Positions 25,972 through 36,630 are shown, numbered from the stretch's first letter. The stretch is 48,731 bases of DNA from Sphingobium chlorophenolicum (GCF_000722875.1 NZ_JFHR01000042.1:1-48731); one strand, 5' to 3'. Program-made: numbers and translations. The notes: generated from the sequence alone by a model not told the origin.

Positions 25972-26150
25972 ATTCGGAATGTCGGGAAATGGCCATGGCG
26001 GACATCAATTCCTCCCTACGCGCAGCGTGGGGAGGGGGACCGCCGCCGAAGGCGGTGGTGGAGGGGAAATTTGGAGGTCGCGCCCCATTCCCCTCCACCA
26101 GCCTTCGGCCGGTCCCCCTCCCCATCTATCGATGGGGAGGAATAGGATAG
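25972..26150. repeat. GC-rich multi-hairpin repeat, family C, copy 2
   Basis: Core 26008-26142 has the same order as copy 1 at 20.2 kb: TTCCTCCCTACGCGCAGCGT, GGGGAGGGGGACC, a hairpin (CCGCCGAAGGCGG), GGTGGAGGGGAAAT, CCCCTCCACCAGCC, GGTCCCCCTCCCCAT, GATGGGGAGGAA. The leading CGGAATGTCGGGAAATGGCC and trailing TAGGATAGGT also match. Same orientation as copy 1. It sits between two convergent genes. Confidence 0.85.
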
Positions 26151-26235
26151 GTCTACTTCCCACCCAAATCACTCAGTCCGGCGAGTCTTGAATTCATCCA
26201 CGCCGCCTGGAAACCAGATCAGCCCAATCCCATTT

Positions 26236-27411
26236 TCACCGCTTCCGCGTCAATTCCCGCATCGCGCCGTCGATTCCCTCGATGGTCAGCGGATACATGC
26301 GTTCGTTCATGATCTCGCGGATCATCTTGATCGACTGGCTATAGCCCCAATGCGCCTCCTGCGCGGGATTCAGCCAGACCGCCGCCGGATAGGTATGCAG
26401 CACCCGGCTCAACCATGTCGCGCCCGGTTCCTCGTTCATATGTTCGACCGATCCGCCGGGATGGCTGACCTCATAGGGGCTCATCGCCGCGTCCCCGACG
26501 AAGATCACCTTATAGTCATGCCCATATTTGTGCAGCACGTCCCAAGTCGGCGTCCGTTCCGAAAAGCGCCGCCTGTTATCCTTCCACACGCCTTCATAGA
26601 TGCAGTTGTGGAAGTAGAAGAATTCCATATTCTTGAATTCGCTCGTCGCCGCCGAAAACAGTTCCTCGCACAGCTTGATGAACGGGTCCATCGACCCGCC
26701 CACGTCCAGGAACAGCAGCAGCTTCACCGCATTGTGCCGCTCCGGCCGCATGCGGATGTCCAGCCAGCCCTGCCGCGCCGTCCCCCGGATGGTCTCTTCC
26801 AAATCCAGTTCGTCCGCCGCGCCCTCCCGCGCAAAGCGCCGCAGCCGCCGCAGCGCGACCTTGATATTGCGGGTGCCCAATTCCTTCTGATTGTCCAGAT
26901 TGGCGAATTCGCGCTTTTCCCACACTTTGATGGCGCGCTTATGCTTGCTCTCGCCGCCGATCCGCACGCCTTCGGGATTGTAACCGCCATTGCCGAAGGG
27001 GGATGTGCCGCCCGTGCTGATCCACTTGTTGCCGCCCTGATGGCGGCCCTTCTGCTCCTCCAGCCGCTTCTTCAGCGTCTCCATGATCTCGTCCCAGCTA
27101 CCCAGCGACTTGATCTTCTCCATCTCCTCGGCGCTCAGGAACTTTTCCGCCACCAGCCGCAGCCATTCCTCCGGGATTTCCGCCTCGACGCCTTCCGCGC
27201 CCAGCACGCCCTTGAACACGCGGGCAAATACCTGGTCGAAGCGGTCGATCAGCCCTTCATCCTTCACATAGGTCGCGCGGGCGAGATAATAGAAGTCCTC
27301 CGGCCGCTGCCCGACCACGTCGCGGTCCAGCGCCTCCAGCAGCAACAGATGTTCCTTGATGCTGACGGGAATGCCGGCAGCACGCAGCGCGTCGAGGAAA
27401 TTGAGCATCAT
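26236..27411 (-). CDS. VWA-domain protein of the CoxE type
   Basis: 391 residues. The C-terminal von Willebrand A domain has the metal-binding motif DVGGSMDPF (DxGxS form, about 206-214), EFFYFHNCIYEGVW, and IFVGDAAMSPYEV as later metal-site segments. The N-terminal half (FLDALRAAGIPVSIKEHLLLLEAL) is the CoxE-like helical region. Such proteins usually work with a MoxR-type AAA+ ATPase as chaperones for metalloenzyme maturation. A MoxR gene lies 3.5 kb away on the same strand (30884-31729), which supports the pairing, though the genes are not adjacent here. I do not see the target enzyme. Confidence 0.85.
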   Translation of the reverse strand: MMLNFLDALRAAGIPVSIKEHLLLLEALDRDVVGQRPEDFYYLARATYVKDEGLIDRFDQVFARVFKGVLGAEGVEAEIPEEWLRLVAEKFLSAEEMEKIKSLGSWDEIMETLKKRLEEQKGRHQGGNKWISTGGTSPFGNGGYNPEGVRIGGESKHKRAIKVWEKREFANLDNQKELGTRNIKVALRRLRRFAREGAADELDLEETIRGTARQGWLDIRMRPERHNAVKLLLFLDVGGSMDPFIKLCEELFSAATSEFKNMEFFYFHNCIYEGVWKDNRRRFSERTPTWDVLHKYGHDYKVIFVGDAAMSPYEVSHPGGSVEHMNEEPGATWLSRVLHTYPAAVWLNPAQEAHWGYSQSIKMIREIMNERMYPLTIEGIDGAMRELTRKR

Positions 27412-27475
27412 AAGGACACCCTTGTCCGCCAGCTTGGCCCGCGATGCAAGCTCTGGCGCGTTGTTGGAATGTTAA

Positions 27476-28915
27476 GTGTTGCAATGCATCGTTAACAAGG
27501 CAGTATCCATATTGGGCGGAATAGGGCAGCGATCATTGGAAAACGGGGATTTGTTGACCGACCTGGGGGAAAGATCGGGCGACATCGCATTGCAATGCAG
27601 CGAAACGGCGGGCTTCCTGGGGGAGCTTACGCTGCGCATTCAGGCCGATTCAGCGCATCTCGGCGAACTGCAATCGACCATGGAAACGCTGGCGGTCAGC
27701 CAGAATGAAAGCGTGCTGGCGGCGCAGGAACTCAGCCTTACGGCACGTCGGGCGGGAACGATCATCGCCCAGGGGCACGAAACCATCGGGCGTTCGCTGG
27801 GGCAGATCACCGAACTCATCGAAAATGTGACCGGCCTGGAAGGACATTTGCGCCAGTTTCTGGACGTCATCGAAACGGTGGGCGACATTTCCGGCCAACT
27901 CGGCGCCATTGCCCGCCAGACCCGTCTGTTGGGCGTCAACGCTGCGATAGAGGCGGCGCGGGGTGGGGAGGCGACCCAGGGCTTTGCCGTGGTGGCGGAC
28001 GAAATCCGGCGTCTGGCGGGGCAGGCGGGGGAGTCCGCCGCGTCCGTCGGCGACAAGCTGGGCCAGCTAGACCGCGACGCGCGCCAGTTGATCGGCGGGG
28101 TGGAGGCCAATATCCTGCGCGGCCGCGATGTCGGTTCCCATATCGACACGCTGCGGATCAGCATGGCCGAAATCGCATCGCTGGTGACGCAATTCGGCGA
28201 TCGGTCCGACACCATCGTCACCTGCACCGATGAGGCGGACGGCGACGTGGCGGCACTGCGCCAGGGCCTTGCCCGGTTCAGCCGGTCCGCGACGGAAAGC
28301 GCCACCCGCGTCGAAACCGCCCGCAGCCAGTTGGAGGGGCTGGAGGGGATGGCGAACGACATGCTCAACACCGCCGCCCATGGCGGCCATGTCACCCGCA
28401 ACAGCCGCTATATCGCCATGGCGGAAGAAGGCGCAGAGGAGATGCAGGCGCTGATCGGGCGGGCGCTGGCCGAAGGGCAACTGGACATGTCCAGCCTGTT
28501 CGATACCGCCTACCGGCCGCTTCCCGGTTCCGAACCGCCGCAATATGAAAATGGCTTCACCGCCTTTGCGGACCGCTTCGTGCAGCCTTTGCTCGACCGG
28601 CGGACGGCGGAGGACGGCGCCATCGTCGGTTGCTGCCTGATCGACATGAACGGCTATCTGCCCACCCATATCAGCGCCCGCAGCCAGCCGCAGCGGCCGG
28701 GGCAGGCGCGCTGGAACATGGAACATGCGCGCAACCGCCAGATATTTATGGACGGCCAGACCCGCCGCGCGTTGGATGGGGAGGGGGACTTCTTCCTCTT
28801 CACCTACCGCCAGGATCTGGGCGAGGGCCGCTACCGCGCCCTGCGCAGCGTCTTCGTGCCGCTGACCTTCGGCGGACGGCGCTGGGGGCTTTACGAGGTC
28901 GGCTATCTGATCTGA
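27476..28915 (+). CDS. Soluble methyl-accepting chemotaxis-type transducer
   Basis: 479 residues if the GTG at 27476 is the start; TTG codons near 27551 and 27569 are alternatives, and the true start is uncertain. There is no membrane helix. Residues about 20-330 are a long coiled coil containing a modified chemoreceptor tip, ARQTRLLGVNAAIEAARGGE, followed by GFAVVADEIRRLAGQAGES; the consensus QTNLLALNAAIEAARAGE is altered. The last 150 residues match a C-terminal domain common in alphaproteobacterial transducers, with NMEHARNRQIF and GGRRWGLYEVGYLI. So it is a cytoplasmic sensor or signal transducer with a C-terminal sensory domain. No che genes lie nearby. Confidence 0.8.
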   Translation: MLQCIVNKAVSILGGIGQRSLENGDLLTDLGERSGDIALQCSETAGFLGELTLRIQADSAHLGELQSTMETLAVSQNESVLAAQELSLTARRAGTIIAQGHETIGRSLGQITELIENVTGLEGHLRQFLDVIETVGDISGQLGAIARQTRLLGVNAAIEAARGGEATQGFAVVADEIRRLAGQAGESAASVGDKLGQLDRDARQLIGGVEANILRGRDVGSHIDTLRISMAEIASLVTQFGDRSDTIVTCTDEADGDVAALRQGLARFSRSATESATRVETARSQLEGLEGMANDMLNTAAHGGHVTRNSRYIAMAEEGAEEMQALIGRALAEGQLDMSSLFDTAYRPLPGSEPPQYENGFTAFADRFVQPLLDRRTAEDGAIVGCCLIDMNGYLPTHISARSQPQRPGQARWNMEHARNRQIFMDGQTRRALDGEGDFFLFTYRQDLGEGRYRALRSVFVPLTFGGRRWGLYEVGYLI

Positions 28916-28964
28916 ATTATGGGGCGGTTTGTCCCGATTTCAGAAGTATGTCCAAAAAAAACTG

Positions 28965-29054
28965 CGTCATGCTGAACTTGTTTCAGCATCCATTTCTCCC
29001 CACGAACGGGTGTGGCCGAGGCGCAATGGATGCTGAAACAAGTTCAGCATGACG
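28965..29054. repeat. Perfect 29-bp inverted repeat, family E
   Basis: Arms CGTCATGCTGAACTTGTTTC... (28965-28993) and ...GAAACAAGTTCAGCATGACG (29026-29054) are exact over 29 bp, around a 32-nt centre. It lies between convergent genes (transducer, unknown exported protein), where it could form a very strong bidirectional transcript end, although there is no T-tract. Perfect arms suggest a young or actively maintained element. Similar TCATGCTGAACTTGTTTCAG elements are widespread in alphaproteobacteria as far as I know. Confidence 0.9.
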
Positions 29055-29102
29055 AAAGGCAATCAATCCACCGTCAATAGTCCATGAGGTAAGATCGATC
29101 GG

Positions 29103-30158
29103 CTAACGCAGCTTCGCGTCCGCCGTCCGCACCGTCACATCGCCATTGGCGGCATAATCGGCGATGGCCCCCGCCTGAGCGGTCTGCGGGTCTTTTCCGT
29201 CTAGTATCTGGGCGATCTGCCGGGCGCTAGGCACCTTGTCATAGACGCCGTAGAGATCGGTCTGCCCCACCGAATGGATCGACAGCCGATAGCCCCGGCC
29301 CGCCTTGGCCGGATCGAACGCGACCACTGTCCCCGCATCGTCCACCGGCACGATGATCGCGCCATCCGCAATGCCCGCCTGCTGGAGAATGTCGTAGCTG
29401 CCGTCGGCGGTATCGACCTTGCCCCGCACGCAAAGCAGTTCCCGCCCTTCACGCGGCAGGGAGATATCGACCGGCTCGGCAACGGTCCGCGCCGTCAGCC
29501 GGGCATCGCCGCCGTCATCCGCCGGGCATGCGGCAAGCCGCGCCGGTTTCGTCGCATGAAGCGAGGCGGGATCGTCGAACGTCAGTCCCGCCACCATGCC
29601 GTCCAGCCCGGCCAGTACTTCCTTGCGCCGCTCGGCGGGTCCGGTGACGCGCAGCTTCACCAGCCATCGCCCCGCATGCAGGAAGGCGGCGGCGGTGGTG
29701 AGCGCCCCGTCCGCCGCATCGTCATAGATGGCGCGGATCGCGCGGTCGGCCTGTCCCGCCACGGCCACGCTCGCATAGGCGGTGCGGCGGGTTTTTGCCC
29801 CGAAACGCTCCATCACCGCCTTGTCCGTCATATAGGCGGCCAGGGACGCGTCGGCATAGCTGGGCAGATAGATATAGAGCGTCGCCTGGATCGCGCCGTC
29901 GTCCGACAGATATTGCGCGTAATTGTCGATGCCCTTGCCGCCGTTGGAAACCTCCCCGCTCTTGGAGAGCGACAGGCCCGCCACGCTTTGCGGCATGGCG
30001 ATCCCCGCGGCGTCGGCGCGCAGGGCGGTGGCGGTCGGCGTCCAGGCTTCCCGTTCCCCGGCGGCGCGCGCGAACGCGGGCGCTGACACGGATAGGGCCA
30101 GCACCGCCGATAAAAGGGACAACGCGCATTTGGGCATTGGCATCCTTCCCATATTCAC
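29103..30158 (-). CDS. Hypothetical exported protein
   Basis: 351 residues. Signal peptide MPKCALSLLSAVLALSVSAP with cleavage near AFA; the ATG chosen may be up to eight codons early (MNMGRMPMPKC). The mature protein has a VAVAGQADRAIRAIYDDA segment, YLPSYADASLAAYMTD, two cysteines (LAACPADDG; LLCVRGKV) and a C-terminal helix. The IDNYAQYLSDDGAIQATLYI block looks like a strand-rich domain. I do not recognise a family. It could be a periplasmic or secreted protein. Convergent with the transducer gene. Confidence 0.75.
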   Translation of the reverse strand: MNMGRMPMPKCALSLLSAVLALSVSAPAFARAAGEREAWTPTATALRADAAGIAMPQSVAGLSLSKSGEVSNGGKGIDNYAQYLSDDGAIQATLYIYLPSYADASLAAYMTDKAVMERFGAKTRRTAYASVAVAGQADRAIRAIYDDAADGALTTAAAFLHAGRWLVKLRVTGPAERRKEVLAGLDGMVAGLTFDDPASLHATKPARLAACPADDGGDARLTARTVAEPVDISLPREGRELLCVRGKVDTADGSYDILQQAGIADGAIIVPVDDAGTVVAFDPAKAGRGYRLSIHSVGQTDLYGVYDKVPSARQIAQILDGKDPQTAQAGAIADYAANGDVTVRTADAKLR

Positions 30159-30230
30159 GACCGTCTTTGCGCGGCTTTGAATGTAAGAAGGAAAGTTGAG
30201 CCGAAATGCAGGCCCTGCGCAAGCGGGCTT

Positions 30231-30644
30231 TTAGGCGACCGGTGGAATTTGTGCCGGATAATGGGGCAGTTCCGGGTCCAGATGCGCCCAATGCGGCGCC
30301 GCATCGGTCCAGATGACGGCCTGAGGCCCCAATATGTCCGGATCGTCCAGCGCTCCGGCCCGGATAAAGGTTAGATGCGAACGCGATTCGGCCACGCTGA
30401 ACAGAGGCGTCCCGCATTCGGGGCAGAAACCGCGCCGCATCGCATTGCCGCTGTCGGCGGTGCTGTGATGCCAGCGCACCTCGCCCGTGACGGTCATCCT
30501 GTCGGAAGGGAAGCAGACATTCACCGTCCCCGATCCGCCGCCCAGATATTGGCAGAGCCGGCACCAGCACATGCGCGCCGCCATCGGCTCCGCGTCGATG
30601 CTGACCCGCACCTGTCCGCACAGGCATCCGGCTTGATGGGGCAT
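30231..30644 (-). CDS. GFA-family (glutathione-dependent formaldehyde-activating-like) protein
   Basis: 137 residues from the ATG at 30644 (MPHQAGCLCGQV); the frame continues upstream into the repeat but without family character. Conserved cysteine pairs are present: GCLCGQV near the start, CWCRLC (about 29-34) and FCPECGTPLF (about 75-84), which bind zinc in this fold. The named activity (glutathione-formaldehyde adduct formation) is shown for few members, so the real substrate is unknown. It is preceded by a family-C repeat, followed by an unknown exported protein on the same strand. Confidence 0.85.
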   Translation of the reverse strand: MPHQAGCLCGQVRVSIDAEPMAARMCWCRLCQYLGGGSGTVNVCFPSDRMTVTGEVRWHHSTADSGNAMRRGFCPECGTPLFSVAESRSHLTFIRAGALDDPDILGPQAVIWTDAAPHWAHLDPELPHYPAQIPPVA

Positions 30645-30698
30645 GGGCTTGGCCTTTCCTGTTCGCCTGGGCAGCTTGTCGATTTGGGCGGAGAGCGG

Positions 30699-30860
30699 AC
30701 CTATCCTATTCCTCCCCATCGTTAGATGGGGAGGGTCGAAGAGAGGCACGTGACTCTCTTCGACGGCCGCAGGCTGGTGGAGGGGAAATACGCAGGTCGC
30801 GCCATTTCCCTCCACCATGCTTCGCATGGTCCCCCTCCCCACGCTTCGCGTAGGGAGGAT
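30699..30860. repeat. GC-rich multi-hairpin repeat, family C, copy 3 (inverted)
   Basis: Begins ACCTATCCTATTCCTCCCCA, the reverse complement of the 3' end of copy 2, and ends ACGCTTCGCGTAGGGAGGA, matching the 5' end of copies 1 and 2 in reverse. The centre differs: an extra inverted repeat (GTCGAAGAGAG / CTCTCTTCGAC, 30731-30763) has replaced one hairpin. Orientation is opposite to copies 1 and 2. Confidence 0.85.
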
Positions 30861-30883
30861 CAAGAGCCTCCAAAGCCTGGCCG

Positions 30884-31729
30884 TTACCGTCCCTGCCGTC
30901 TCGACATGAAGGCCAGGCGTTCGAACATCATGATGTCCTGCTCATTCTTGAGCAGCGCGCCGTGGAGCGGCGGGATCGCCTTGGTCGGGTCGCGGTCCTG
31001 CAACACGTCCAGCGGCATGTCCTCCGCCAGGATCAGCTTCAGCCAGTCGAGCAATTCGCTGGTCGAAGGCTTTTTCTTGAGGCCCGGCACCTCCCTGATT
31101 TCATAGAATATCTCCAGCGCGCGGCTGACCAATATCTTCTGGATGCCGGGGAAATGCACGTCGATGATCGCCTGCATCGTCTCCCGGTCGGGGAATTTGA
31201 TATAGTGGAAGAAGCAGCGGCGCAGGAAGGCGTCCGGCAGTTCCTTCTCGTTGTTGGAGGTGATGACGACCACCGGCCGCTCCTTCGCCGCCACCGTCTC
31301 GCCCGTCTCATAGACGTGGAAGGCCATGCGGTCGAGTTCCTGCAACAGGTCGTTTGGGAATTCGATGTCGGCCTTGTCGATCTCGTCGATCAGCAGCACG
31401 GGCAGGGTGGGGGAGGTGAAGGCCTCCCACAATTTGCCCTTGCGGATATAGTTGCCGATGTCGTGAACGCGCTGGTCGCCAAGCTGGCCGTCGCGCAGCC
31501 GGGCCACCGCATCATATTCATACAGGCCCTGATGCGCCTTGGTCGTCGACTTGACGTTCCATTCGATCAGCGGAGCGTTCAGCGCCTTGGCGATTTCCTG
31601 CGCCAGCACGGTCTTGCCCGTGCCCGGTTCGCCCTTCACCAGCAGGGGGCGGCGGAGCAGCACCGCGGCGTTGACCGCCACCTTCAAATCGTCGGTGGCG
31701 ACATAATCCTGGGTGCCTTCGAACCGCAT
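30884..31729 (-). CDS. MoxR-family AAA+ ATPase
   Basis: 281 residues. Walker A GEPGTGKTVLAQE (about 37-49), Walker B LLIDEIDKADIEF (about 113-125), sensor 1 VVITSNNEKELPD and arginine-finger region LRRCFFHYIKF. The family forms hexameric chaperones that work with VWA proteins in maturation of metalloenzymes or complexes. Candidate partner: the CoxE-type VWA protein at 26236-27411. The gene is downstream of an unknown gene starting at 32494 on the same strand (66-bp gap). Confidence 0.9.
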   Translation of the reverse strand: MRFEGTQDYVATDDLKVAVNAAVLLRRPLLVKGEPGTGKTVLAQEIAKALNAPLIEWNVKSTTKAHQGLYEYDAVARLRDGQLGDQRVHDIGNYIRKGKLWEAFTSPTLPVLLIDEIDKADIEFPNDLLQELDRMAFHVYETGETVAAKERPVVVITSNNEKELPDAFLRRCFFHYIKFPDRETMQAIIDVHFPGIQKILVSRALEIFYEIREVPGLKKKPSTSELLDWLKLILAEDMPLDVLQDRDPTKAIPPLHGALLKNEQDIMMFERLAFMSRRQGR

Positions 31730-31795
31730 ATGCTTGCTTCTCTTCCTGCCTTGACTGGCCCAACTATGGCAAAGCAGGGGAGGAGCGCAAAGCCT

Positions 31796-32494
31796 TTATG
31801 CGCGATTGAGGACTTGATCCTTGCCGGCGCGAATATTGGCGCGGGCCTGAAGCACGTCCCACAAGCCGCGATGCTGATTGAGCAACTGGCGCGCCCCGAA
31901 CAGGATGGCGCGGTCGATCGTGTCGTCCCCGCCGATTTCCCGCGCCATATCCAGCGTCGCCGCCCGCTCCGGAAGGTCGCAGACATGGGGTTCCAGCCCG
32001 ACGCGAATCGCGGCGATGTCCAGAACATGGCGTACCGCCCGCCAATCGAGCACTAGCGCAATGGCCGCGCCCATGGCGCAGCCGCGCCGGTCCGACTGGG
32101 CCAGCATGTCCAGCGCATGGCGCTGCTGGCTGACGACGGTTTCGCAATCGCTCTGTCCCGCGGTGCTGGGCGCGGGGCCGACCGCAACCGTCACCTGCGT
32201 CAGATAGGCCCGCTCCCGCGCAAAGGCGTCCGCCGCCTGGATCAGCCAGTTTCTGGCCGCATTGTCGGCGGATCGGGTGGCGGCATGGTCGATGACGCCG
32301 GGATGACGCCCATGCAGCAGGCAGAGATAATAGGCCGCGTCCGCCAGGTCGGGCAGGGACAAGGTCGCATTCGGCCCAAAGCTGGTCCGCGCCCCACCGG
32401 GATGGCTATGGCCAGCCGATCCGTCGGCGGCCACCACGGCCTCCAGAATCTGCGATACGTCGCCAAATTGGTAGCGCGGTGCTGCTTCGCTCAT
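31796..32494 (-). CDS. Conserved-looking hypothetical protein
   Basis: 232 residues from the ATG at 32494 (MSEAAPRYQFGDV); upstream in-frame codons cross the rpoD terminator and lack family character. Soluble, Ala-rich and helical, without signal peptide or membrane helix. Notable blocks are HSHPGGARTSFG, LADAAYYLCLLHGRHPGVIDH, WLIQAADAFARERAYLTQ and the final GARQLLNQHRGLWDVLQARA. The polar-His/aromatic pattern and length look like a real conserved domain, but I cannot name it. It is upstream of moxR on the same strand. Confidence 0.75.
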   Translation of the reverse strand: MSEAAPRYQFGDVSQILEAVVAADGSAGHSHPGGARTSFGPNATLSLPDLADAAYYLCLLHGRHPGVIDHAATRSADNAARNWLIQAADAFARERAYLTQVTVAVGPAPSTAGQSDCETVVSQQRHALDMLAQSDRRGCAMGAAIALVLDWRAVRHVLDIAAIRVGLEPHVCDLPERAATLDMAREIGGDDTIDRAILFGARQLLNQHRGLWDVLQARANIRAGKDQVLNRA

Positions 32495-32578
32495 CGTCTT
32501 CCCCTGCGCGCGCCGGACAACCGGCGGAGCCTCATTCCGCGAAATTAGAGAGACGAGGTAAAAGAGGAGTTTACGCCA

Positions 32579-32614
32579 CCAAAAAAGGGCGACCCGGAAG
32601 CCGCCCTTTTCGAT
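32579..32614 (-). terminator. Intrinsic terminator of rpoD
   Basis: On the minus strand: stem AAAAGGGCG with CGCCCTTTT (32602-32610 and 32583-32591 on the plus strand), loop 10 nt, followed by a run of T formed by AAAAAA at 32581-32586. It lies about 50 bp beyond the rpoD stop. Classic rho-independent structure. Confidence 0.85.
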
Positions 32615-32664
32615 CATTCTACCGTGCCTTAGCCTCGGCTGGCCGAGCCGCCTTCGGCCCGGCG

Positions 32665-34710
<2,046 letters not shown>

Positions 34711-34728
34711 TTATTCGCCTTAACTCCG

Positions 34729-34749
34729 CCGTCCCCGTGCAGGGGACGG
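34729..34749. promoter_or_regulatory. Hairpin between dnaG and rpoD
   Basis: CCGTCCCC (34729-34736) and GGGGACGG (34742-34749) are perfect reverse complements with a 5-nt loop. It lies 8 bp past the dnaG stop and 19 bp before the rpoD start, in the 46-bp gap. No T-tract follows, so it looks more like a processing or attenuation structure than a terminator. In E. coli the dnaG-rpoD junction also contains an RNA-processing structure, which makes this a natural counterpart by position. Confidence 0.7.
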
Positions 34750-34756
34750 TCCAAGA

Positions 34757-36628
34757 TCATATACTATCTTCGGACTGCGCCAGTTCCGCCAGGCGGCGAT
34801 CATGATCCAGCTTCAACTCCCGGACCCTTTGCTGTTCCGCAAAGCTGTCCTCGTTGAGGTCGTCTCTCGCCCGCCGGGTAGCTTCCGCCAACGCCGCCTC
34901 CAGCTCCGGTCCTTGCGCCATCACCCGAATGGCCTCGTCCAGATCGCGTTGCACGCGATCCGAGTCGGCCTTGCTTCTGTGGGGGGTGAATGTGAACGTG
35001 TCGGCCCGGAGCATCCCCTTTGCCATATTATACACTTCACCTTGCCCCAATATGGTAAGGAGGCCACCTGTTTCAACTGTTTCTTTGCCGAACGACGCCG
35101 CGATCATCGCCTTCATCAATTCCGCCAGCGCCCCATCGGCGATTCGCAGCCCGGAAAGCGTTTCCCGATGCAGCGCGATCTGCTCCGGATGCCGCAGCAG
35201 ACTGGCAAGGATGGCCCTCAATAACCGTTGCTCCATGCCGCTGGCGCCGATGGCCCGCGCCTCGCTCCCCGCGGGCGGGAGAGGGGGCTTCCAATTGCCT
35301 TTCCTGTCCCGCTGCCAGCCGGAACGGGCGCCGCCGCCGCGCTGATGCCGGGGCTGGAAAGCCTGCCGCGCAAAGAACAGCGCGTCATAACGCTCGCGGA
35401 AAGCATGGACATAATGCGCCCGCACATCGGGATGGCCGATGGCGTCGGTGATTCCGGAAAGCCGCTGCTTGAGCGCCGCCCGCTGCTCCGGCGTGTCCAG
35501 CGGGGCGGCGGCCTGTTCGAACTTCCAAAGCCGCTCGACCAGCGGCTCGGCTGCCCCCAACACCGATTCCATGGCCTGAGGCCCCTGGGCGCGGATCAGA
35601 TCGTCCGGGTCTTGCCCCCCCGGCAGGGTCGCAAAGGCCAGACTCATCCCCGGCCGCAACAAGGGCAGCGCGCGCGTTGCCGCCCGGATCGCAGCCTTCT
35701 GCCCCGCCGCGTCGCCGTCGAAACAGAGGATCGGCACATCCGCCATTTTCCACAGCCGCTCGATCTGATGCTCGGTCAGCGCGGTTCCCAGCGGCGCCGC
35801 CGCCTCCCCAAAACCCGCCTGCGCGAGGGCGATCACATCCATATAGCCCTCGACCACGATGATCCGCCCGGCCTGACGGCTGGCCGGAGAGGCCCGGTCG
35901 ATATTGTAGAGCGTCCGTCCCTTGTCGAAGAGCGGCGTGTCCGGCGAGTTCAGATATTTCGGCTCGCCCGCGCCCAATATGCGCCCGCCAAAGGCGATGA
36001 CCCGCCCCCTGATATCCCGGATCGGCAGCATCAAACGCCCCCGGAACCGGTCATAGCTGTCGCGTTCCCCGTCGGGATCGATCAGCAATCCCGCCTCGAT
36101 CAACAAAGGCTCGCCAAAATCCTTGAGCGCCGCCTTGAGCCGCCCGCGCCCATCCGGCGAAAATCCGAAGCCGAAGGCCTTGGCCATCGCCGCGCTGATC
36201 CCCCGCTTCTGGAGATAGGCCCGCGCCTCAGCACCCTCGATGCCGCCAAGCTGTTCCTCGAAAAAGGCCTGCGCCGCCGCCATGACGTCGTGCAACCCCT
36301 TGGCCTGCTCCGCCCGCTTGGCCGCGCGAGGGTCGGGCGCGGGCACGTCCATGCCCGCCGCCTGCGCCAATTCCTTCACGGCCTCCATGAAGGGCAGGCC
36401 GCGCTGATCGGTCATCCAGCGGATCGCATCCCCATGCGCCCCGCAACCGAAACAGTGATAGAAACCCTTCTCGTCATTGATGGTGAAGCTGGGCGTCTTT
36501 TCATTATGGAAAGGGCAGCAGGCCTTATATTCGCGGCCCGCCTTCTGCACCTTCACCGTCCGCCCGATCAGGGTCGACAGCGAAGTCCGCGCACGCAGTT
36601 CATCAAGAAAGGCCGGGGATAGACTCAT
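34757..36628 (-). CDS. dnaG: DNA primase
   Basis: 623 residues from the ATG at 36628 (MSLSPAFLDELRART), preceded by GGTGGGGGC and the stop of the GIY-YIG gene. The CHC2 zinc finger has C38, H41, C59 and C62 (CPFHNEKTPSF; FYHCFGCGAHG). The TOPRIM domain has IVVEGYMDVIALAQAG and CFDGDAAGQKA, with the metal-binding acidic residues. The C-terminal helicase-binding region is present (about 450-620). It synthesises RNA primers at the replication fork. dnaG and rpoD adjacency is the conserved macromolecular-synthesis arrangement. Confidence 0.97.
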   Translation of the reverse strand: MSLSPAFLDELRARTSLSTLIGRTVKVQKAGREYKACCPFHNEKTPSFTINDEKGFYHCFGCGAHGDAIRWMTDQRGLPFMEAVKELAQAAGMDVPAPDPRAAKRAEQAKGLHDVMAAAQAFFEEQLGGIEGAEARAYLQKRGISAAMAKAFGFGFSPDGRGRLKAALKDFGEPLLIEAGLLIDPDGERDSYDRFRGRLMLPIRDIRGRVIAFGGRILGAGEPKYLNSPDTPLFDKGRTLYNIDRASPASRQAGRIIVVEGYMDVIALAQAGFGEAAAPLGTALTEHQIERLWKMADVPILCFDGDAAGQKAAIRAATRALPLLRPGMSLAFATLPGGQDPDDLIRAQGPQAMESVLGAAEPLVERLWKFEQAAAPLDTPEQRAALKQRLSGITDAIGHPDVRAHYVHAFRERYDALFFARQAFQPRHQRGGGARSGWQRDRKGNWKPPLPPAGSEARAIGASGMEQRLLRAILASLLRHPEQIALHRETLSGLRIADGALAELMKAMIAASFGKETVETGGLLTILGQGEVYNMAKGMLRADTFTFTPHRSKADSDRVQRDLDEAIRVMAQGPELEAALAEATRRARDDLNEDSFAEQQRVRELKLDHDRRLAELAQSEDSI

Positions 36629-36630
36629 GC

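Noticed and set aside
20209..30860. Family-C repeats as insertion sequences or classical MITEs.
   Set aside because: No transposase, and no clear target duplications. Copies are built from several small hairpins rather than one pair of terminal inverted repeats.
30645..30863. Upstream extension of the GFA frame through the family-C repeat.
   Set aside because: The extra residues are low-complexity repeat translation; the GFA fold begins at the ATG at 30644. This is not counted as an in-frame repeat insertion.
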